Below are positions 55,885-64,000 of a DNA stretch of 64,000 nt, one piece after another. Source of the stretch: Pseudaestuariivita atlantica. GTDB taxonomy: Bacteria; Pseudomonadota; Alphaproteobacteria; Rhodobacterales; Rhodobacteraceae. The position numbers and the translations under genes are program-made. Below the pieces are notes generated by a model. The model saw only the letters and a list, made by a program, of their open reading frames with translations. It had not been told where the DNA came from and did no database searches. Numbering within the stretch: the stretch's first letter is position 1; every line of letters starts with the position of its first letter. The stretch is taken from NCBI RefSeq assembly GCF_001205715.1, contig NZ_AQQZ01000008.1, forward strand, positions 62,001 through 126,000. Direction: 5' to 3'.

Positions 55885-57789
55885 CTATCGCAGGGGCACG
55901 CGCAGAACCCCCGGCCCGTCGACCGGGCCGTCGGGCGTGTCGTGCGGCGTGGCGTCGTAATTGATCCAGAACCGCTCGGTCCCGGTGTCGCGGCAGCGCA
56001 GGCCGCCGGGCAGGCGCGTGGTGGCAAGCCCCGCCTTGTGCGCGCGGGTTTCGAGGAAGCTGACAAGCGTGTCCTCGTCGAGCCACGCGCCAAGGTAGCA
56101 CAGGCCCCCGCTTGCCACCGCCACGGTGCCGCCGGTCTCGTCCGTCAGGAGCGGTGTCGCCGCGCCGTCCAGCGCCTCGACATAGCGGATCGCGCGGCCC
56201 TCGACCGCCCCCGTCACCGGGCGCGGCGTGTCCTCTCGGATCGTCTCCACATGCGTGACTGTCACTTCGAGCCCCGGCAGCGACGGCGGCAGCGGTACCG
56301 GGATCGCCATGTGCCCGTCGCGCGCCGCCGCGCGCGGGCCGACGATCACCTGCCCCTCCGCCGCCGCAAGCGCCGTCTTCAGGGCGTCCGGCACGTGCAT
56401 CAGGCCGGGGGCCAGCACCATCGCGTAGCCGGTGAAATCGCGCGTGTCGGGTGGCAGGATGTCGACCGACAGGCCCAGCCGCCGGAGCGCGCGGTAGGTG
56501 TCGAAGACCAGCCCGAAATAGCTCAGCCCCGCGCCATGCGGCTGCACCGCCCACGCCCAGTCGGCATCGTAGTCGAAGATCAGCGCGACGGGGGCCTGCG
56601 CCGCCCCGGCCTCGCCCGCAAGCTCATCCGCAACTTCCTGCGCCTCGGCCAGTCCCGGCGCAGGCGCGCTGTCGGGCCGCAGAAGCCCCGCATGCATCTG
56701 TTCCTGCGCGAACGGCGCCTGCCGCCAGCGGAAATAGCACACCGCCTCGGCCCCGTGGGCGAACGCCTCCCACGTCCAGACGCGCACCATGCCCGGCAGG
56801 GGCGCGGGGTTCACGGGGGCCCAGTTCACCGGGCCGGGCTGCTGTTCCATGATCCACCAGCGGCCCCGACCGACAGAGCGGTACAGGTCATGGTGGAAAG
56901 CCTGGAAATCCGGATCGCCCTGCCGCGCATACATCGCCTGCCGCGCCGCGTCCGCCCCCACCCGGTCTTCGAGGAAACCCAGCGGATAGCTGTCCCACGA
57001 CGCGATATCGAGGTCCGCACCCACCGCGAAATGGTCGAACTCGGTCACGCGGCCCATGTAATTGTGCGCGATGGGCGCGTCGGAATGGCGGCGGATGATT
57101 TCGGCCTGCATGGCGTTGAACGTCACCACCTCGTGCGAGGCGAAGCGGCGAAAGGCCAGCACGTGCGCGGGGTTCGGTTCGGTCACCGTCAGGTTCGGCA
57201 GGTCAACCGCGTCGAAAGAGGGATAGTCCATCGACCAGAACACGTTGCCCCATGCCTCGTTCAGCGCATCGACCGTCTGGAAGCGATGGCGCAGCCAGTC
57301 GCGGAAGGCGCGGCGGGCGGCGTCGGAATAGCTGAGGATGGTGTCGTGGCAGCCGTATTCATTGTCGGTCTGCCATGCCGCGACATGCGGGTTGGCGCCG
57401 TAGCGCGCGGCATAGGCTTCGGTGATCCGCGCGGCCTCGACGCGGAAGACCTGGTGGCTGAAGCAGTAATGGCGGCGCGATCCGAACTTGCGCGGGCGGC
57501 CTTCGGCATCGATGGCGAGCATATCGGGATGCTTTGCCACGACCCAGTAGGGTGGCGTGGCGGTGGGCGTGCCAAGCACGACCTTCAGCCCCGCCGCGCC
57601 CAGCGAGTCGATCGCGCGGTCAAGCCAGCCCCAGTCGAACTCCCCCTCGCGCGGCTCGACCCGGCCCCAGGCGAATTCGCCAATGCGGACCCATGTGAGG
57701 CCCGCTTCGGCCATGCGGCGCGCGTCCTCGGCCCATTGCGCTTCAGGCCAGTGTTCGGGGTAGTAGCAGACCCCCAGCGTGCGTTTCAT
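55885..57789 (-). CDS. Beta-galactosidase, GH42
   Basis: This 634-residue glycosidase matches family GH42. GVCYYPEHW opens the barrel, Glu144 in QTDNEYGCHD is the acid/base and Glu315 in WWIMEQQPGP the nucleophile. Barrel, trimerisation (about 400-570) and small C-terminal domains are present. It has no signal peptide, so it acts on beta-galactosides taken up by the ABC transporter. It is the last gene of the operon and overlaps dgoA as ATGA. Confidence 0.95.
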   Translation of the reverse strand: MKRTLGVCYYPEHWPEAQWAEDARRMAEAGLTWVRIGEFAWGRVEPREGEFDWGWLDRAIDSLGAAGLKVVLGTPTATPPYWVVAKHPDMLAIDAEGRPRKFGSRRHYCFSHQVFRVEAARITEAYAARYGANPHVAAWQTDNEYGCHDTILSYSDAARRAFRDWLRHRFQTVDALNEAWGNVFWSMDYPSFDAVDLPNLTVTEPNPAHVLAFRRFASHEVVTFNAMQAEIIRRHSDAPIAHNYMGRVTEFDHFAVGADLDIASWDSYPLGFLEDRVGADAARQAMYARQGDPDFQAFHHDLYRSVGRGRWWIMEQQPGPVNWAPVNPAPLPGMVRVWTWEAFAHGAEAVCYFRWRQAPFAQEQMHAGLLRPDSAPAPGLAEAQEVADELAGEAGAAQAPVALIFDYDADWAWAVQPHGAGLSYFGLVFDTYRALRRLGLSVDILPPDTRDFTGYAMVLAPGLMHVPDALKTALAAAEGQVIVGPRAAARDGHMAIPVPLPPSLPGLEVTVTHVETIREDTPRPVTGAVEGRAIRYVEALDGAATPLLTDETGGTVAVASGGLCYLGAWLDEDTLVSFLETRAHKAGLATTRLPGGLRCRDTGTERFWINYDATPHDTPDGPVDGPGVLRVPLR

Positions 57790-58388
57790 CCATGCGCCTC
57801 GTCATAGGCGGCGACGATTTTCGCCGCCTTTTCAGCGACCTGCGCCGCGCTGTCACCGGGCGCGTACAGCGCCGATCCGATGCCGTAGCCATCCGCAACC
57901 GTGGCCCAGTCCACGAAATTCTCCGGCCCCGCGCCGCCCACGGCATAGACCTGTGTGCCCGCGGGCAGGACCGCGCGCAGGGCCTTCAGCCCGCTCACGC
58001 CCATCATCGAGGCGGGGAAGATCTTTAGCCCGTCGGCGCCCGCGGCCAGCGCGGCAAAGGCTTCCGTCGGGGTGAAGACGCCCGGCCACGAGGCCAGCCC
58101 GCGCGCCTTGGTCGCGGCTATCACGGCCGGGTTGCAATCGGGGGAGACGATCAGCCGCCCGCCCGCATCGGCCACCTGCCCCACCGCGTGCGTCGTCAGC
58201 ACGGTGCCCGCACCGATCACAGCGCGGTCGCCGAAGGCGCGGGCCATGGCGGCGATGCTGTCCAGCGGATCGGGAGAGTTCAGCGGCACCTCGACCGTGG
58301 TGATCCCGGCATCAATGATGGCGGCGCAGACATCCACCGCCTCGGGCGGGGTGATGCCGCGCAGGATGGCGATCAGGTTGCGCATCAT
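57786..58388 (-). CDS. dgoA: 2-dehydro-3-deoxy-6-phosphogalactonate aldolase
   Basis: This 200-residue class I aldolase of the KDPG/KDPGal family splits KDPGal to pyruvate and glyceraldehyde 3-phosphate. NLIAILRGITPPEAVDVC carries the catalytic Glu/Arg region, VIGAGTVLT the strand after it, and ADGLKIFPA the Schiff-base lysine. The first of two adjacent ATGs overlaps the dgoK stop (ATGATG). The choice of DgoA over Eda rests on the dgoK neighbour and galactosidase context. Confidence 0.93.
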   Translation of the reverse strand: MMRNLIAILRGITPPEAVDVCAAIIDAGITTVEVPLNSPDPLDSIAAMARAFGDRAVIGAGTVLTTHAVGQVADAGGRLIVSPDCNPAVIAATKARGLASWPGVFTPTEAFAALAAGADGLKIFPASMMGVSGLKALRAVLPAGTQVYAVGGAGPENFVDWATVADGYGIGSALYAPGDSAAQVAEKAAKIVAAYDEAHG

Positions 58389-59293
58389 GCGTCCTCCTTC
58401 AGCGCGGACCACGCCGCGCGCAGCCCGTCCAGCGTCAGCCCGGCGGCGTCGACCCGTTCCACCTGCGCGCCCTGCGCGGCCAGCGCCGCCTCGTAGGCGT
58501 CGCCGACGCCCTCGGCCCCGAGGATGGCGATACGCTGGCCCAGCCAGTAGGGCCGCGCGCCGGCCAGTTCCGCCCCGATCAGAAGCCCCGACAGCCGCGA
58601 CCGCGCAGCGTCCCCCGCGAGGCCGGCCACCAGGCCGGAAGAGCGGATGCCGAACAGTTGCGCGGCGATGGTCGCGGGCCGCGCCAGCGTGTCCGACACC
58701 GCCTGTTCGAACGCCGCCGCGTCCCACCCGTCGCCGATCCCGTGCCGCAGCACCGATTGCCGCGACAGCAGGTCGAACAACTCGCCCGTCATGAAGGTCT
58801 GGAACGACACGATCTCGCGGGCCGAGATGCGCACCCACTTGGTATGCGTGCCCGGCAGGCACACCACCCCGTCAAACTCCGGGTCGCGCGCGATCAGACC
58901 GGCGATCTGCGTTTCCTCCCCGCGCATCACGTCGGCAGGCGTGTCCTGCTTGACGCCCGGCAGAAGGTGGACGCGCAGCCGCTCCCCCGCCGTCGGCACC
59001 CGCGTCGCGGCATCAAGGCCCGGCGGCGAACAGGGCGTCGTGGCATAGGGCGCTTCGGCCCAACCCTGCCGCGACCCGGCCATGCCGCAGACGATCACCG
59101 GCACCGGCCCGGCAGGCATGTCGGCCCCGATCAGGCGGACCAACGCGGTCTCGAACGCGCCGCCGGGGGCGAGCTTTCCCATGCCTTCATCGCTGTCACG
59201 GCTCCAGACCACCGTGCCACCGGCATCGAGCGCCCAGAGGCGCAGATGCGTCGTGCCCCAATCGGCCGCGAACCATGCGACGGGCGCGCTCAT
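58385..59293 (-). CDS. dgoK: 2-dehydro-3-deoxygalactonokinase
   Basis: This 302-residue kinase phosphorylates 2-keto-3-deoxygalactonate at C6. AADWGTTHLRLW is the N-terminal phosphate loop, VCGMAGSRQGW and CLPGTHTKWVRI the DgoK-specific blocks, and MTGELFDLLSRQSVL the substrate region. It overlaps the dehydrogenase gene upstream and dgoA downstream as ATGA. Confidence 0.96.
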   Translation of the reverse strand: MSAPVAWFAADWGTTHLRLWALDAGGTVVWSRDSDEGMGKLAPGGAFETALVRLIGADMPAGPVPVIVCGMAGSRQGWAEAPYATTPCSPPGLDAATRVPTAGERLRVHLLPGVKQDTPADVMRGEETQIAGLIARDPEFDGVVCLPGTHTKWVRISAREIVSFQTFMTGELFDLLSRQSVLRHGIGDGWDAAAFEQAVSDTLARPATIAAQLFGIRSSGLVAGLAGDAARSRLSGLLIGAELAGARPYWLGQRIAILGAEGVGDAYEAALAAQGAQVERVDAAGLTLDGLRAAWSALKEDA

Positions 59294-60054
59294 CCCGTCA
59301 CCACCACGCCGCCGTCGATCACCAGCGCCTGCCCGGTCATCATCTTGGAGATGTCCGAGGCGAGAAACAGCGTGCCGCCGATGATGTCGTCAGGCTCCAG
59401 CGTGTCCTTCAGGCATTGCCGGGCGAGATGGGCGGCGAGCCCTTCCTCGGTCACCCACATGTCCTTCTGTTTCTGCGTCAGGACCCAGCCGGGGGCGAGC
59501 GCGTTCACGCGGATGCGGTTCGGCCCGTATTCTCGGGCGAGCGAGCGGGTCATGCCGTTGATGCCGGAATTGGCCGCGGTGTAGATCGGGTAGCCTGCGT
59601 TGCCCATCATGTAGCTGATCGACGAGAAGTTCACGATGGCCCCGCCGCCTGCCTCGATCATGCCCGGAATGGCCGCCTGGCAGGCGAAGAAACAGGCCTT
59701 GAGGTTGATCGCGATCATCCAGTCCCAGAACGCTTCGTCCACCTCCAGCGGGTCGTGGCGCTTGTCGTTGGCGGCGTTGTTCACCAGCCGCGTGACGGTG
59801 CCGTGCCGGGCCGAGGCCTCGGCCAGCGTTTCCTTCAGATGCGCGGTGTCGGTGATGTCGCATTGCATGAAATGCGGGCGCTGCCCGTGTTTCTCTTCCA
59901 TCTCGTCGCAGAAGGACGAGGCGTCGGACCGGCCCACGAAGGCGACCTTGGCGCCCTGCGCGAGGAAGCCATCGGTCAGCGACGCGCCGATGCCCGATCC
60001 GCCGCCGGTGATGTAGACGGACGCACCTGCAAGGTCGTGGAACGTGGCGATCAT
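59290..60054 (-). CDS. SDR-family dehydrogenase, probable sugar (galactose) 1-dehydrogenase, atypical active site
   Basis: This 254-residue short-chain dehydrogenase has TGGGSGIG for NAD(P), VNNAA, Ser145 in NFSSIS and Tyr158. The expected catalytic lysine four residues on is Asn162 (YTAAN rather than YxxxK). The operon suggests D-galactose oxidation to galactonolactone, the first De Ley-Doudoroff step, but the Asn variant makes activity uncertain. The start shares a base with the alpha-galactosidase stop (TGATG). Confidence 0.85.
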   Translation of the reverse strand: MIATFHDLAGASVYITGGGSGIGASLTDGFLAQGAKVAFVGRSDASSFCDEMEEKHGQRPHFMQCDITDTAHLKETLAEASARHGTVTRLVNNAANDKRHDPLEVDEAFWDWMIAINLKACFFACQAAIPGMIEAGGGAIVNFSSISYMMGNAGYPIYTAANSGINGMTRSLAREYGPNRIRVNALAPGWVLTQKQKDMWVTEEGLAAHLARQCLKDTLEPDDIIGGTLFLASDISKMMTGQALVIDGGVVVTG

Positions 60055-61394
60055 CAGGCGGCCTTTCGGATGCGGGCGAACTCGGGCAGCCAGTCGCCAT
60101 GGGCGGTCAGCAGGTCGGTCACCATGTTGCGGATCTGGCGCATGTCCAGTTCGGCGGCGGTATGCGGGTCCATCATCGCGGCGTGGTAGATGTGGTCGAC
60201 CTCTTCATCGACCAGTGCGCGCACGACAAGCTCCTGCACGTTGATCTGGGTGCGCATCAGCGCCACCAGTTGCGGCGGGATGTCGTCGACGACGGTGGGC
60301 TGTACGCCGTTGCGGTCGACCATGCAGGGCACCTCCACCGCCGCGCCCAAGGGCAGTTGCGGCGCCTGTCCCCGGTTCGGCAGGTTGCCGTAGATCGTGT
60401 AGGGCGTGTCGGTGACCATGGCGTTCATGATCTCGGCCGCGAATTCGTGGGACTTCGCGACCTCGACCGTGGCGGAGGATTTCAGTTCCTCGGCCTGCTG
60501 TGCCCAGTCGGCCTGCTGTTCGATGCAGCGGGTCGGGTATTCGTCGAGAGGGATGCGGAAGCTGTCGATCAGGTCCGCGCGGCCTTCCTTGATGAACCAC
60601 GGCACGTATTCGGCGAGGTGTTCGGAGCTTTCGGTGCAGAAATAGCCCAGGTGCTCCATCACCTCGTAGCGCACCTTGTTCCAGCAGCGCGGCATCAGGA
60701 GCGGCGGTTTCGGCAGCGCGCCCGAGGCGTATCCCTGCCGCAGACGCGGGTAGAGCGAGGTGCCCTCGTGCGAAAGGTCGAGGAAGAAGGCCACGTGGTT
60801 CACCCCCGCGACGCGGTAGTCGATCTCCCCTTTCGGCAGGTCGAGGTCGTGGGCGATCTCTTCCACGGTGTTCTGGACCGAGTGGCACAGCCCCACCTGC
60901 CGCACCTGCGGGAAGCGTTCGGCCAGCGCCCATGTGTTGATCGCCATCGGGTTGACGTATTGCAGCATCACGGCATCGGGCGCGAGTTCCGCCATGTCTT
61001 GCGCCACGCGCCACAGGTGCGGCACGGTGCGCAGGCCGCGCATGATGCCGCCCACGCCCAGCGTGTCGGCGATGGTCTGGCGCAGGCCATAGGCCTTGGG
61101 GATTTCGAAATCGGTGATGGTGCAGGGATCGTAGCCGCCGATCTGGAAGGCGGTGACGACGAAATCGGCCCCTTCGATGGCGCGGCGCTGGTCAGTGGTG
61201 GTTTCCACCTGCGCGCCGGTCTGCATCGTGTCGATCATGCGGCGCACGACCAGTTCGGACTCCGCAAGGCGGGTTGGGTCGATGTCCATCAGGGTGAAGG
61301 TTGCGTCGCGCAGCGCCTCGAAATGCAGGGCGTCGCCGAGGATGTTGCGGGCGAAGATGGTGGAGCCTGCTCCGATGAAGGTGATCTTGGTCAT
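60054..61394 (-). CDS. melA: Alpha-galactosidase, GH4 (MelA-type)
   Basis: This 446-residue GH4 enzyme uses NAD+ and a divalent metal and hydrolyses by an oxidation-elimination path. The N-terminal ITFIGAGSTIFARNIL is the Rossmann loop. VNPMAINTWAL, GLCHSVQ with the metal Cys/His and GVNHVAFF with the second His form the active site. Similarity to MelA suggests alpha-galactosides such as melibiose or galactosylglycerol; other GH4 specificities are possible. It heads the enzyme part of the operon. Confidence 0.93.
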   Translation of the reverse strand: MTKITFIGAGSTIFARNILGDALHFEALRDATFTLMDIDPTRLAESELVVRRMIDTMQTGAQVETTTDQRRAIEGADFVVTAFQIGGYDPCTITDFEIPKAYGLRQTIADTLGVGGIMRGLRTVPHLWRVAQDMAELAPDAVMLQYVNPMAINTWALAERFPQVRQVGLCHSVQNTVEEIAHDLDLPKGEIDYRVAGVNHVAFFLDLSHEGTSLYPRLRQGYASGALPKPPLLMPRCWNKVRYEVMEHLGYFCTESSEHLAEYVPWFIKEGRADLIDSFRIPLDEYPTRCIEQQADWAQQAEELKSSATVEVAKSHEFAAEIMNAMVTDTPYTIYGNLPNRGQAPQLPLGAAVEVPCMVDRNGVQPTVVDDIPPQLVALMRTQINVQELVVRALVDEEVDHIYHAAMMDPHTAAELDMRQIRNMVTDLLTAHGDWLPEFARIRKAA

Positions 61395-61433
61395 GGCGTG
61401 TCTCTGTTGGCGGATCGCGGACCGGGGGCCAGC

Positions 61434-61470
61434 CCCCGGACCCCCGAGGTATTTGTCAAACCGAAGAAGG
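61434..61470 (-). repeat. Dispersed CTTCTTC/CCGGAGG element, copy 3 (variant)
   Basis: Read on the minus strand, CTTCTTCGG, TTTGACAAATACC, TCGGGGG follow the second permease stop by 3 bases, like copy 1 after the CMD-like gene. The core differs more from the other two copies. Confidence 0.5.
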
Positions 61471-61472
61471 TA

Positions 61473-62321
61473 TTATTTCACGGCACCAAGCGTCAGCCCG
61501 GCGATGAAGTGGCGCTGCATCAGGAAGAACATCGCCACCGGCGGGATCGCGGCGAGAAGCGACGCGGCGGAGACGAGGTGCCAGTTGTTGACGAACTGCC
61601 CGTTCAGCGCCCGCACCCCGGCGGTGATCGGCTTGGCGCTTTCGCCCTGGGTCAGCACGTTGGCCCAGAAGAAGTCGTTCCAGACGAAGGTGAAGATCAG
61701 CACGGCCAGCGCCGCGACGGCGGGGCGAACGAGCGGCAGGACGACGTACCAGAAGATCTTCCACTCGGCGACGCCTTCGATCCGGGCGCTTTCGATCAGG
61801 TCGAAGGGCAGCGCCTTGATGAAATTGCGCATGAAGAGCGTGCAGAACCCGGTCTGGAAGGCGGCGTGGAACAGGAACTGGCCGGCGATGGTGTCGTAGA
61901 GGCCCGTCTGCACCGACATGTCGCGCACCGGCACCATGAGGATCTGGAACGGGATGAAGTTGCCCGCCACGAACAGGAAGAACAGCGGCAGCGCCACGCG
62001 GAAGCGGTAGATCGCCAGCGCGTATCCCGCGAGGCAGGCGAGCGAGACCGAGATCAGCACGGTCGGCACCGTGATCAGGACCGAGTTCAGCATGTAGGTC
62101 GCGGCCTCGGATTGCGTGAAGACGGCGGTGTAGTTCTCCCACAGCTTGAACTCGCTCGGCCAGCCGAAGACGTTGCCGGCGTTGATGTCCTTCGCGCCGC
62201 GGATCGAGGTGACGGCGATGGCCAGGAGCGGCAGGAGCCAGATGAAGAGCGCCACCGGCAGGAAGGCCTGGTAGCCGATGCGGGCGACGGGGCCGGATTT
62301 CTCGATCGGGCGGGGGAACAT
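61473..62321 (-). CDS. Carbohydrate ABC transporter permease (MalG-type)
   Basis: This 282-residue inner-membrane protein has six helices and the EAA loop ESARIEGVAEWKIFWYVVLP that docks the ATPase. SIRGAKDINAGNVFGWPSEF is the typical first periplasmic loop of sugar permeases. An AGGGAGG site inside the end of the upstream permease gene serves its ATG, with 2 bases between the genes. The partner ATPase is not in the window. Confidence 0.95.
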   Translation of the reverse strand: MFPRPIEKSGPVARIGYQAFLPVALFIWLLPLLAIAVTSIRGAKDINAGNVFGWPSEFKLWENYTAVFTQSEAATYMLNSVLITVPTVLISVSLACLAGYALAIYRFRVALPLFFLFVAGNFIPFQILMVPVRDMSVQTGLYDTIAGQFLFHAAFQTGFCTLFMRNFIKALPFDLIESARIEGVAEWKIFWYVVLPLVRPAVAALAVLIFTFVWNDFFWANVLTQGESAKPITAGVRALNGQFVNNWHLVSAASLLAAIPPVAMFFLMQRHFIAGLTLGAVK

Positions 62322-62323
62322 CG

Positions 62324-63319
62324 TCAGCGGCCTCCCTTCTCGTCCTGGTACATCCGCCACAGGAAGTAGCTGATGAAGACGAGCATGATGGCGAACAGCA
62401 CCACCGCGATGGCCGAGCCATAGCCGTAGCGTTCGCCGTATTCGGAAATGGCGGTTTCGTACATGTAGTGCGACAGCACGTTGGTGGACCCGAACGGGCC
62501 GCCCTGCGTCATGATCGCGATCATGTCGAACGACCGCAGCGCGCCGATCACGGTCACGACCACGGCGATGAAGGTCGCCGGGCGCAGTTGCGGCCAGACG
62601 ACGTACCACAGCATCTTCCAGCCCTTGGCACCGTCGAGGCGCCCGGCCTCGATCTGGTCGGAGGCGACGTTGTTCAGCCCGGTGAGGTAGAGGATCATGC
62701 AATAGGCGATCTGCGGCCAGAGGCCCGCGGCGATGATGCCGTAGGTGGCAAATTCGGGCGAGGACAGGATGTCAGGCGGGGAGCCGGCGCATTTGAAGGT
62801 CACGTTGCCGACGATGTTGATCGTCTCTTCGCAGTAGAGCGCCTTGTAGACCTGCCCCACCACGCCGAAATCGGGGTTGTAGAACCAGCCGAAGATCAGG
62901 CCGACGACGACCTGGCTGATCACGAAGGGGAAGAAAAAGAGCGACTTGTAGAGCCGCATCCCCGGCACGTCCTGGTTGAGGAACAGCGCGATCATCAGGC
63001 CCAGCGGCACGGCCAGCATGAACAGCACCAGCCACAGCACGTTGTTGACGAGCGAGGTCCAGAAATTCGGGTCATCCCACAGCTTCACGTAGTTCTCGAA
63101 CCCGATATAGGTCGCGGTCGAATTGCCCTGCGCGTCATACAGCCCGTTCCATTCGAACAGCGACAGGTAGAGCGATTCGAAGATCGGGCCGACCACGTAG
63201 ATCGCGAAGAACACGAGCGCGGGTGCGAGGAAGAACCACGGCGCGATGGCCAGCTTGTTGCGCGACAGCCAGGATGCCTCGGTCGGCAGGTCGGTGTCTG
63301 GCAGGGTGGCGTGGGCCAT
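62324..63319 (-). CDS. Carbohydrate ABC transporter permease (MalF-type)
   Basis: This 331-residue inner-membrane subunit has an N-terminal helix (APWFFLAPALVFFAIYVVGP) and an EAA loop QIEAGRLDGAKGWKMLWYVV. A large periplasmic insertion containing cysteines (about residues 160-185, CEETINIVGNVTFKCAG) is less common and may contact the binding protein. It pairs with the permease just downstream. Confidence 0.95.
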   Translation of the reverse strand: MAHATLPDTDLPTEASWLSRNKLAIAPWFFLAPALVFFAIYVVGPIFESLYLSLFEWNGLYDAQGNSTATYIGFENYVKLWDDPNFWTSLVNNVLWLVLFMLAVPLGLMIALFLNQDVPGMRLYKSLFFFPFVISQVVVGLIFGWFYNPDFGVVGQVYKALYCEETINIVGNVTFKCAGSPPDILSSPEFATYGIIAAGLWPQIAYCMILYLTGLNNVASDQIEAGRLDGAKGWKMLWYVVWPQLRPATFIAVVVTVIGALRSFDMIAIMTQGGPFGSTNVLSHYMYETAISEYGERYGYGSAIAVVLFAIMLVFISYFLWRMYQDEKGGR

Positions 63320-63420
63320 GGGTCGGGTCCTGTGGCTGTGTGGCGCGGGATGCGCGGGTCACGCGCCCGGCAGTCGGGCGGGCCGCGCGGGGGCCCGCGT
63401 CGCCGCGGGCGGGGGGGGTA

Positions 63421-63454
63421 CGGGGCGCGCGACGTCCGTCACGCGCGCGCCCCG
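63421..63454 (-). promoter_or_regulatory. GC-rich hairpin between binding-protein and permease genes
   Basis: Arms CGGGGCGCGCG (63421-63431) and CGCGCGCCCCG (63444-63454) form an 11-base stem 12 bases after the binding-protein stop. There is no U-tract, so it is more likely an mRNA-stabilising or attenuating hairpin than a terminator. Confidence 0.65.
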
Positions 63455-63465
63455 CGGGGGTCGTC

Positions 63466-64000
63466 TTAGTAGACTTCCGCCTGCACCTCGTCGAGGCGCT
63501 GCAGCACTTCCTGCATGGTCGAGGTGTCCAGCATGAACTTCTGGAAGCCTTCCATGCCGGCCTTGGCCATCGCCGCCGGGGCGTCGCGGTCATAGAACTG
63601 CGCGAGACCGGTGGCCGAGTTCAGCAGGGCAAAGCCTTCCTGGATGAACTTGTTGTCCGACACTTCGGCCTTGGAGTTGATCGGCAGCTGCCCGATCGTG
63701 GCGTTCCATTCCGTCTGCACGTCCGGACGCGCCACGAAGGCCAGCCACTTCTTGGCGTCTTCGGGGTTCTTCGCGTTGGTCGGGATGAAGAACGCGTCCG
63801 CGGGCGCTTCTTCGGCCAGCGGGATCGACGGGTCGATCGTCGGGAACGGCATGAAGTCGATCTGGTCTTCGGTCAGGCCGGCATTCTTGTAGCCGTCGAC
63901 CGAGAAGTTGCCCATCACGTACATCGCCGCGTCGCCGTTGGCGAAGGGCGCGATGGCATCCTGCCACGACATCGAGGCGTGGTTCTCGACGAAGCCGCAC
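63466..64000 (-). CDS. Sugar ABC transporter substrate-binding protein (C-terminal part)
   Basis: The frame runs off the window end; the last 178 residues are seen. MSWQDAIAPFANGDAAMYVMGNF and FFIPTNAKNPEDAKKWLAFV are the C-terminal lobe blocks of family 1 solute-binding proteins. The N-terminal lobe and signal peptide lie beyond position 64000. It would capture a galactoside in the periplasm for the two permeases. An internal ATG at 63972 is not the true start. Confidence 0.92.
   Translation of the reverse strand, partial: CGFVENHASMSWQDAIAPFANGDAAMYVMGNFSVDGYKNAGLTEDQIDFMPFPTIDPSIPLAEEAPADAFFIPTNAKNPEDAKKWLAFVARPDVQTEWNATIGQLPINSKAEVSDNKFIQEGFALLNSATGLAQFYDRDAPAAMAKAGMEGFQKFMLDTSTMQEVLQRLDEVQAEVY

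Overview
The window looks like chromosomal DNA of a GC-rich alphaproteobacterium, most likely a Rhodobacterales (roseobacter-type) bacterium. The support is an atpHAGDC operon without F0 genes, a 44-residue aa3-oxidase subunit IV, a TRAP transporter, a DmdC-like acyl-CoA dehydrogenase, a DUF2125-type envelope protein and dense ATGA/TGATG gene overlaps. The assignment is by inspection only. No rRNA, tRNA, CRISPR, phage or insertion sequence was seen.

Layout. 1-4574: a dehalogenation-type locus. A cytosolic reductive dehalogenase fused to its own flavin/[2Fe-2S] reductase overlaps an SMP-30-type lactonase gene and is divergent from a carboxymuconolactone-decarboxylase-like gene. 4689-14034: a catabolic and uptake cluster with a ThDP enzyme, an enolase-superfamily enzyme, a DadA-like oxidase, a TRAP transporter carrying an inserted low-GC secreted protein, a BASS-like carrier and a divergent Asp/Glu racemase. 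14140-22182: small secreted protein, mobA, fdhD, oxidase subunit IV, an MBL hydrolase with an acyl-CoA dehydrogenase, tsaC and yqgE. 22363-28038: a DsbD-N protein and an RND efflux pair. 28132-34705: moaB, a uracil-DNA glycosylase, pyrB, small membrane proteins, a catalytically degenerate dihydroorotase (PyrX-like) and plsY. This last stretch is interrupted and followed by two clusters of a 152-155 bp repeat.

35257-43295: alpha/beta hydrolase, HCCA isomerase-like protein, prs, an H-type lectin-like protein and atpHAGDC. 43643-55679: RTX protein, methyltransferase, clpA, an M23 peptidase, a MotA/TolQ plus giant coiled-coil OmpA pair, a ChaC-like enzyme and a DUF2125 protein. 55885-64000: one minus-strand galactoside operon. 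It runs from an ABC binding protein and two permeases through GH4 alpha-galactosidase, a sugar dehydrogenase (SDR), DgoK and DgoA to GH42 beta-galactosidase, i.e. uptake, hydrolysis and De Ley-Doudoroff oxidation of galactose. The ATPase, lactonase and dehydratase are not in the window.

The least explained material is: the two repeat clusters, whose hairpins show compensatory base changes; GTAG-headed REP doublets, two of which abut the ribosome sites of atpC and dctQ; the fused dehalogenase locus; and the secreted protein inside the TRAP operon.
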